This document shows positions 56,432 to 64,000 of a stretch of DNA of 64,000 nt, piece by piece. The notes under the pieces were generated by a model. The model ran no database searches and was not told the origin of the DNA. It saw only the letters and a program-made list of their open reading frames with translations. A program made the position numbers and the translations under genes. This DNA comes from Berberis thunbergii (Eukaryota > Streptophyta > Magnoliopsida > Ranunculales > Berberidaceae): positions 558,001 through 622,000 of the forward strand of contig QNQO01000592.1 of assembly GCA_003290165.1 (NCBI GenBank), in the 5' to 3' direction. Numbering within the stretch: the stretch's first letter is position 1; each line of letters starts with the position of its first letter.

Positions 56432-56977
56432 ATGGTGATCACCGGATTACGCAACAATGAAGAACAAGGGGACACGTCCAACGCTCAGCCTGGCGTTACT
56501 TTACCGCTTTTAACAGTGCAAACAATGCACGGACAACAAGCTCACGTTCCAAGATCATTTTTTTCACAGCAAATCTTGCTAACGATGAAGACGCTCAAGT
56601 CGATGAAACAAAAGCCTGACGAGGCACTAAAGGCGTACATACCGCACTTCAGTAGTGATCTAACTTTCGTCAACTTGTGCAACGACACAACAACCATCTC
56701 GACCTTCATCAATGGTTTGAGGAAAGGTAAGTGTTACAACTTCCTGGCTTTGAACCCACCAGCAAATATGGCGGAGCTGGCAAAGAAAGCACAGAACTAC
56801 ATCACCCTAGAGGAGGAATGGACATCCAAGAATAAAGCCGCCTGGAAGGGGATCCCTCGACAGAAGGGAAAAAATAGAGTTGGCAGCCGCAATACACGTG
56901 CTTCATGGGGCCCACTCCAAGTCCGAAATAATAATAATAATGATGATGATGATGATGATGATAATAATAATAAATAA
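56432..56977 (+). pseudogene. Truncated Ty3/gypsy gag, copy C
   Basis: An open frame following the primer site. Its second half is a gypsy-type capsid: LKAYIPHFSSDL, TFINGLRKGKCYNFLALN, PPANMAELAKKAQNYITLEE. The N-terminal half is shortened (a repeated-Asn/Gln region and one helix are missing), and the frame ends in the AAT/GAT tract without nucleocapsid or pol. No 3' LTR follows. I take it as the residue of a non-autonomous member of the same family as the Tat-like element. Confidence 0.8.
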
Positions 56978-57734
56978 ATATAAACACATGTGATACTTTT
57001 GGCTCAGTTAGATATATTTTGGAGAGTAACTGAGGAAATAATATACCATAAATTATCAACTTATACAACATAACCCAACTAACAATCTGTTGGCCTAATT
57101 AGAATAATTAATTAAAGAGTATTTGTTAATCATAAAAGTATAAAAATACGTTTAGGAATGGTAAAGATGTCCTATAACTTTACGGGTTAATTTAGGTTAA
57201 TAAAATAATTCTTGTTGGTCATAAAAGTATAAAAGTAAGTACAAATTAGTCATTATATCAACTGTGATATATAAATGGTTTATTTTGTGAAAAAGTATGC
57301 CTTAAAATTGTTTTCCATAACATTATTATAATAATAAGATATGTTAACCAATATTTTAAGAAATTTTGTATATGTTATTCTACTCATCTAATTAACCAAT
57401 ATTTTCAGACTTGTATAATTAAATGGGGGAACATTTTGGCGTATGAGAACCAGGGAAGACTAAATTGTTGAAAATTTGTAATAATCAAATAAAGAATTCG
57501 AATACACAACATCTATTTGTCACAACTATGACCTACAAAAATTTGGAAATATTGTTCAGGTTGAATTTTTATTATATATAATTGGAAGCACAATTATTCA
57601 TTCGCTTAGTTCGAATATCATATTCAAATAAATTATATAGAATATATTAGTTTTATAATATATGTACAAATAATTGAAAGTATGAATGATTTAATTATTT
57701 GGACCAAAGCACGGTATACAATCAAACTAAATGT

Positions 57735-57890
57735 TTTTACAGACATGGAGGCAATTGCCATTACAATGAAAAAATTGGCGGATTTGTAGTAGATGGTATT
57801 GTATGTATAAGGTTTGAACCATGCAGGAGGCATTTAATGGTTCTGAATTCAATAAATTCACTAAAAATTCCTTTTAAAAAATAAAAATAA
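57735..57890 (+). repeat. SINE-like segment or relict Cys-rich exon, copy C
   Basis: Preceded by TTTTTACAG. Two readings are possible. As DNA, it has a B box (GGTTTGAACC), an A-rich 3' end and partial similarity to the separate segment at 54215, all SINE-like. As protein, one frame reads HGGNCHYNEK, then GIVCIRFEPC, a four-cysteine pattern like a defensin-type second exon. Copies A and B break that frame (a 1-bp change in A, a stop after the last Cys in B). I favour the SINE. Confidence 0.35.
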
Positions 57891-58064
57891 ATATAAACTA
57901 TTCATAAATTGAAAATCGACTAAGAGAAGATTTTGTAATTGCAACAATATTATTATTAGGGATGAGAATTTGACTTGGCTATCTGATATGCAATGCCATG
58001 CCACCTTAATGGATCGGTACAAGAGCTTCAATGGCATAACAGGCCAGGTACGTAATGGAAGATA

Positions 58065-58470
58065 CACTACACCACAAATGCTTATTCATAGCATTTCAAA
58101 AACGCTATTGTAGGGTATCGTAGCGTTTTAGTAAATGATGTGTATGTTGGAGCTATAATAGGTATTGTGTTATTTATAGCGTTTTAGAAACGCTATTGTA
58201 AGTAGACCATTTATAGCATTTTTCAAGTGCTATTATTTAGCTTGTAATAGCATTTAAAAAATGCTATGGTTAAACCTATAATAGTGTATAAAAAAGTGCT
58301 ATTGTTTAGCTTGTGAGAATACTTAAGAAACACTTGTATAGTTACCAATAGTGTTTCTAAAACGCTATTGTCTTCCTTCACGTAGCATTTAACAAATGCT
58401 ATTGCATTAGTTTCTATAGTGTTTCTCAAATCCATTTTTTTTTCTATAGCACTCATCAAGTGCTATCAAA
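58065..58470. mobile_element. Terminal region of a CACTA transposon
   Basis: Begins CACTACACCACAAATGC exactly where triplicated unit C is interrupted. The next ~390 bp contain about ten copies, in both orientations, of AACGCTAT or AAGTGCTAT-type motifs, the subterminal transposase-binding repeats of CACTA elements. Units A and B provide the empty site. The other end and the second half of unit C are not found up to 64000, so the element is either longer than 5.9 kb or rearranged. Confidence 0.8.
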
Positions 58471-59820
58471 TGACTTTTTATAATACTGATTTCTTTAACC
58501 ATAGAAGATAAGATTGCAATATCTATCTTTGGAGATGAATTCAACACTAAAAGATCCAAACAATGGCAATATCTATCTTTGGAAATGTATGACAAACAAT
58601 CTATAAACTCTTATAACATTGTACCAATTCAACATTAAAATACTGTTTCCACTGCAGAAATTCCAGGTACTTATATAACCAGCAGACATAGTTGCAAAAA
58701 CTGTGAGTTAGTTTACTTTTCCATCTCTATCTCTTCCTCTTGAGGTCTTACACGCCAATTTCATTTCCTTCCAATGCCGAGAAGCCCAGCTTCCATAGCA
58801 ACGAACAAAACCCATAGACCCCCTTGCCAAATTATAAAATCATCAAAAGAAACAAAGGGCATTTAAACTCAGATTACACAACCTGAAATCTTGTCCCTGG
58901 TAGCGCCTTTAATCAGTCCCTGCCCCGCAAAACTAACCCCTAAAATTAACTTGCTTTCCCATGCAAACAACACAAAACCGCACCGAAACAAAACAACAAA
59001 CTGCTGAAAGTCTCTGAGGCTCTGTTTTCATTATCAACGCCTTCAACCTCACTTTGCAATAAAACCTATAAAGCTGCCAAAAACATAACATAACATCCAC
59101 AACAACTACACAGTGACCATCGCAGCAACACAAAGCAGCCACACCACAACATATCAGCAACATCACTGCGCCAATGCAAAACAGCAGCAGCACCGCACCT
59201 CAGCAATTTAGCAAACACAACAGCAACTAGTCATTTTGAAATGACACAATCAAATAACTTATATTTAATCAACTATAAATCAAAGACGGAAGATGCAAAC
59301 ATGCATTGGGCAAGCTTATTTTTGAGAGAACAAAATGAGAAACACTTAAAGGAAAAGACCGCGCAAGTAAGAAACATGAATGTACCTAAAAACAACATGC
59401 GTGCAACATGCATAGACTTCCCTGGCACCTTCTTGATGTAGCAAGGCTGCACCTTTTGAAATGGTCCCTTGAAACACCCAAATGAATGACAAATAAACTT
59501 TCATCCAAAGACGAGATGGAAGAATAAAATAGAAATATACACTTAAAGGAAATAGTAAAAATGGATCGATGCATGCTCATATTAAATTTTAATCATCTCG
59601 AGCCTTTATAACTGAATTATTGTACAAAGAAATATAAAAAAATACAAAGAAATACAAAGATGTTGGCTTAAAAATACAGAAATATAGGATGACTCTACAA
59701 TGAATCAACAAAGTTGAATAAATCAATGGACCTGCATGCTTGAACTATGTAGAACATAACTTGAACCATAAATAATAATAGTAATAATAATATAAAAGAG
59801 CAACATTCTATCCAACTTAC
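58471..59820. other. Sequence between the CACTA end and the DOT2 pseudogene
   Basis: No gene is recognised. A short duplication (ATGGCAATATCTATCTTTGGA and a variant) lies at 58517-58585. I looked here for the last DOT2 exon on the - strand and did not find it. Confidence 0.4.
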
Positions 59821-62683
59821 CCTGGTTTAACATGCCCACTGAGCACAAGATAGGGCGTCTGCAAGCAAGCTTGGGCTTCCCTCATTCTCTCCATAGACTG
59901 TGATGGCGTGTAAGAATTCTTCATCTGTTTCATATTCAAATCATCTTGGAATTGCTTCCTACGTTTTTCTTTCTTCATTTTCCCAGGCTCCTTCCCATGA
60001 AATTTATGAGAAATCATCCAAAAAGCCGCTTTTGGGGTCATCTAGTTAAGAAACGCAAACAGAGAATATTTCAGAATACAATAAATTGCTTGAAAACCAA
60101 ATATGAATGTCTAAAGGATATCACACTGGGATAACAAAATATGTCTTGATGGGATTCCGTTTAATTCCTCTAGGAAATGGTTAATACAAAGGAAAACATT
60201 GCAAATGAAATTTACAAAGGAGCTTAGATTCATCATATGAATCAAAACTAGCTAATGATGTTAATGTAATAAGTATCCTTAATAAAAGACTTAAAAGGTT
60301 GAAAATGCATTCATAACTGGAAGCTATGGTCAGAATTGAGTGTTAGCCTTTTGATATCTCAAAGGTCAAGTTGCATTCAGATGATTGAACACGAACATAC
60401 TTCTACTGCATCTACCAATTGCAAGGCTATTCTAGTCATTATGATAGCATGCTATAGATAGAAAGAATTAACATTATAAAGGCGGTAAATAAGAACTTAC
60501 AATGCAACCAAACTCATATCTCCTTTCGATATGTTTTCTTGTGGTTCTCCCAATGTGACATTTTGAGTCTCAGGCGCTTGATTTCTTGAAGCAAGAGCTA
60601 AGGAAGCAACAACCTACAGACCTGACAGTTTTTATTCTTTTTGCTTCTTCAGAGCTAGTTTTCTAGTTTTCTCTAGAGATTTGTAGAGATCCTAATCTTC
60701 ATCTCCAAAAACAAGAGTTTCCCCTTCCTCCACTTTACTGAAGATATATTTTGACTGAGTGCTTTAGATGCCTCTTCAGCTTTTGCAAAAGTTGTTTGGT
60801 ATGCATCATTCCTACTTTGCGCCTCAGATCGCTCTTGTTCCTCTTTGGCAATTTTCCTCTTCCCATCTTTCCTAGAACCAAGATCCCCAGCACCCAGTCC
60901 AGCATTGACAACTTCCACTTCAAGGGCATCTAAATCAAGTTTCTATTTCTTTCTGAGTGCCTTTTTCTTCTTGGGTTTATTGAATTGAAGCATTTCCTAT
61001 TGTGTATAGTAGTCTGATGATACCTTTCCTGATGAATTGAGATCCTCAAACCCACTAGTCGTGGAAACACCTAATATCCTTTTCCTAAGCTGAAAACAGT
61101 AACAGTTTTTCTCTTAGAAATTAATTATTTGTCGCAACAAATTCCCTATATTCAACATTAGATTGGGAAGGAGCTGAGAGTTACCTCTTCTAGCTTATTT
61201 TCTGCTTTGCCAGTAAAACGCCCACTTTCATCTAAAGTCATGACTTGAACAAATAAATAATAAAAGATAAGAGGATCTACTATATATGCCTATATATTAC
61301 AAGGTATTACAAAGATCCAATGCTAGGGCATGGAGCTAACCTCGTCATCAACATGATCATCATACTGTGGAAGGATTGTCTTCAGAGCACCAGACTCATC
61401 ATTGAACCTGAGAAGAGATAATATAGATGGAAGATATTTTAGTCGTATGAAGCACATTTCTGAGAAAAATACAACAATAATAAGATCAATCTTACTTGTC
61501 ATCATATATCCCAGTCTTTTTCTTCGCAACCTTGTAAGCATCTCTTGTTGCTTTTGCTCTCCAATTTCCACATTTTCAAGCATATCAACCATTGTCAATC
61601 AGAATGCCGTTGTAAGATTTTAAGGAATTCGATGTGATAAACATTGCCTTAAAGAAAATTTTAGGCAAACGATAATTACCATCATTGATGTCACCATCAG
61701 CTAATATGCTCTGATCTTTGAGAGTCAGAACAACTGCTCCGCCTTCAATGACTTTATCAAGGCTGTGAAGTACTTTAACTCCAGCAAGGTTCTCTGTTAG
61801 CAAGAAGGAATTTTTTTTTTTTTGATGGCATATATTCATGCATGTAACAAACTAACTGAATAGATCCCTTTGAGTTTGCAACAACAGACCACATGCGAAA
61901 TGCATTTTTCATGTGATATCGCCGTACTAAAGAGGTTTTCCACATATATACCCAATCCACACTGAAGTGCAAGGCGTAGCGCATATATAAGCGACGGTGT
62001 GCATCACTTTCACAGAAAACCCGTGTCTATCTGGATTCTAATACTCATCTAGAATTCTACTACATAATGAGAGGTCATAATCCAATACAAGGAACAATAT
62101 TGGATTAACAACGATGTACACAAATTTCAGTAAATTTTCAAAGAAAATAAAGTAAATGAGGCTTAGGAAGAGCAAGGGCGGTACTCATAGTATGCTGAGC
62201 TGACTCATTTTCTTAATCTTCTTCTAGAATAATAATATCCTGTGGAAGTTGAATCAAAGAGTTATCTTAAATGAAAAAAACCACAAAATAAGTAAAAAAT
62301 ATCACCGCCCAAGAAAGCAAACTAATCAGAAAGGAGAGACACTAAAACATACATGCTCCTCGAAAACTCTTGAGAGATGCAAAGCTTTCTCTTTTTCGGC
62401 ATTCATTTCCTCCTCAAGTTTGCGGCTCTTGCTAACCCATGCTACAATCTTAGGAACTTCTTTAGAACCTTTCTTCTTTCTTTATCTTTCATGATCATAA
62501 TCGTTCTTCTTCACCTTCTCCTTATGCCCATTATTGTATTCATCCGTATCTTCTCGCATCCCTACTGGAAACCCGCCGATCCTTTTCCATTTCCCTTGTA
62601 GTATCGGTAGACTTTGAGCGCTCACGCTCTTTACTTCAATGGTTTTTCTCTTCTCTTTGGCTCTTCTTGTGGTCCTTTCCCAT
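59821..62683 (-). pseudogene. DOT2: SART1/DOT2 splicing-factor pseudogene (introns retained)
   Basis: SART1/DOT2 is a U4/U6.U5 tri-snRNP protein needed for spliceosome assembly. Exons on the - strand, in order: 62683-62353 (charged N-terminus, then AWVSKSRKLEEEMNAEKEKA), about 62232-62188, 61793-61680 (LAGVKVLHSLDKVIEGGAVV), about 61595-61497 (DMLENVEIGEQK), 61407-61341, about 61240-61185, 61089-60501 (LGVSTTSGFEDLNSSGKVSS, GLGAGDLGSRKDGKR), 60041-59821 (FHGKEPGKMKKEKR, YLVLSGHVKPG). Most splice sites survive, so it is a duplicated rather than a processed copy. It is broken by at least five in-frame stops (one in the first exon, one near 62205, two at 61015-60940, one near 60690), a frameshift near 61550, and loss of the last exon. 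Clear similarity in every exon indicates relatively recent decay. Confidence 0.88.
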
Positions 62684-64000
62684 TATAAAGGTGTCCTTAT
62701 GCAACTAGGAAAACTGAAAGTCATAACAACATATGTAATAAAGCTACTGAAATAACAATCTAGAATTAACAAATTAACATGTGTCATGATCTAAAAAAAG
62801 TGACATGTATATACCAATGAAACGTTTCATAGGATAACAAACAAACCCTTTATGAAAAAAATAAAAAAATAAACAAACACGGATATTTGCAAATATGTGA
62901 TAGACTACATTACCAAGCTTGTGGTACCTTTTGCCCTGAATTTTTTTTTTTTAACTCACTATCAGAAGAAAAAAAATGTCGATGATGCTCCTACCACTAT
63001 GAACATGAAGAATCACGTTCCTCAGTTATCATATTCTCATCTCCTATCGAGAACTTGTCATAATGTTTAATAAAATTTCCTCGTGTTACGTGTAGGTGTA
63101 GGGTTATGTATGTATACCCCCACCTATTATTTTGTACCGACATAGCACAAATCGTCCTCGAACCACCATGAAAACAAAACGGGAGAAAATAATAATAGAT
63201 AGGGAGTGTATATTACCATCAGCCTTATTATCACACATTTTATATAAATTATGTTAATTTTAGGGTTAATTGCACTTTCCCCCTAAAACATATAGCCAAT
63301 TCAACTTTTCCCCCAATTAACATTCCTATTGCATTTCCCCCCTCAGACTATCAATCAACGTGCCTTGACTGTCAAACACCTCACGTGCCACCATTCTTCC
63401 CATTTTCCCCAAAATTTCATACAATCCAATTACTTTAATTAATACTATGTTAAGCTCAGTTAGAGATCCAAACCAAACATAACTCTTTCTTCTAAACCTA
63501 ACAACATGCAATTTAAACAGTTGAACTCATCAATTAACTTAATTTCCATCTCGTACAAGACATCAATTCAAGAAAGAACAAATCAAACAAAAGCCATAAC
63601 AAAGAACAAATGAGAGGTCTAAAATTGAAATCTCACCTAAAGAAGAGAAATGTATCTACAAATAAAAGGATCTAAGGGAAGAAATCTCTTCTCAATTCCT
63701 GAAATGTGAAAAATAACAACGTTATGGGCTTTTGGTTTCAGTCCACTATAGATGAACAAGCAAAATGAAGACGAGGCATGCTAGATTTTAGACTTACAAG
63801 AAATTTTTTATCCTTCAAAGCCTTAAATCTACCATTCCAGAACTTCAAAAACTGATATAAAAAAAATAGAGTTTTTGGTGAAAGCAAAGCAAGAGAGAGT
63901 AAGTTGAGTAAATGACCATGAAAACAAAGTTGAAATCGAAGCTGAAGCTAAAACGAGAGAGCAGTTTGGAGAGGGAGAGCAGAGATGAGCGGAGTTGAGA
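62684..64000. other. Right end of the window
   Basis: No gene is recognised. 63250-63400 (AGGGTTAATTGCACTTTCCC, then pyrimidine runs with CCCCC) looks like the edge of a dispersed plant repeat running out of the window. 62880-63000 is AT-rich. Confidence 0.35.

Larger units (their letters stand above)
55197..58064. repeat. Triplicated unit, copy C
   Basis: Matches copy A nearly throughout and copy B at both ends. It is cut at 58064, where A and B continue GAAGATA-GAAGGTCGCTGCC but here the CACTA end begins. Confidence 0.85.

Noticed and set aside
1..64000. CRISPR array, bacterial operon or defence system
   Set aside because: Introns, LTR retrotransposons and plant gene families show nuclear plant DNA. 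No array of spaced identical repeats is present.

Overview
This is a 64 kb piece of a transposon-rich flowering-plant nuclear genome, most likely a eudicot. It has GT-AG introns, long AT-rich spacers, nested LTR retrotransposons, many small terminal-inverted-repeat (TIR) elements, and two host genes whose best-known relatives are Arabidopsis proteins. I cannot name the species. Only two genes look intact: a secreted TolB/DPP6-type beta-propeller protein (2 exons, 13809-19082, 722 aa) and an auxilin-like J-domain protein of the AUXILIN-LIKE1/2 type (8 exons, 27593-48199, 983 aa). Both are on the + strand. A third recognisable host sequence, a SART1/DOT2 splicing-factor copy on the - strand (59821-62683), is a pseudogene.

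Layout. 1-1589: 3' end of a broken Ty3/gypsy chromovirus with its 3' LTR. 1590-4184: a directly repeated segment, its second copy split by a solo LTR (3028-3717, TSD CATAC). 4989-5293: a CACTA-type MITE. 5835-12518: a degenerate Ty3/gypsy element on the - strand (TSD GTCAT) with gag but no visible pol, a ~125-bp tandem array, and an intron-containing coiled-coil ORF on the opposite strand; this architecture fits the Tat lineage. 13809-19082: the propeller gene, whose intron holds a hAT-like element (TSD TTTGAACC) with a Mutator-like element nested in it. 21545-26260: a duplicated segment, a MITE, a second hAT-like element (TSD AGTATGAC) and an internally deleted Ty1/copia element. 27593-48199: the auxilin-like gene, swollen to 20.6 kb by insertions. 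Intron 1 holds a LINE remnant and a 5'-truncated antisense copia. Intron 7 holds two hAT-like elements and a TIR element that encloses fragments of plastid trnQ and rrn16. 50561-58064: a unit present three times in tandem, two copies carrying the same LTR plus truncated gag. 58065 to the window end: one end of a CACTA transposon, followed by the DOT2 pseudogene.

The window is mainly a record of successive insertions that can be ordered. Target-site duplications, or comparison with an unfilled paralogous site, fix at least ten insertions to the base. One LTR family (TGATGATAC...GCATCA, Asp-tRNA-like primer site) appears five times and links the left and right ends of the window. I found no tRNA or rRNA gene that looks functional, no CRISPR, and no convincing new biochemical system. 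The most unusual structures are the antisense ORF plus satellite-like array in the Tat-like element, the plastid-DNA-bearing TIR element, and the DOT2 copy next to the CACTA end.
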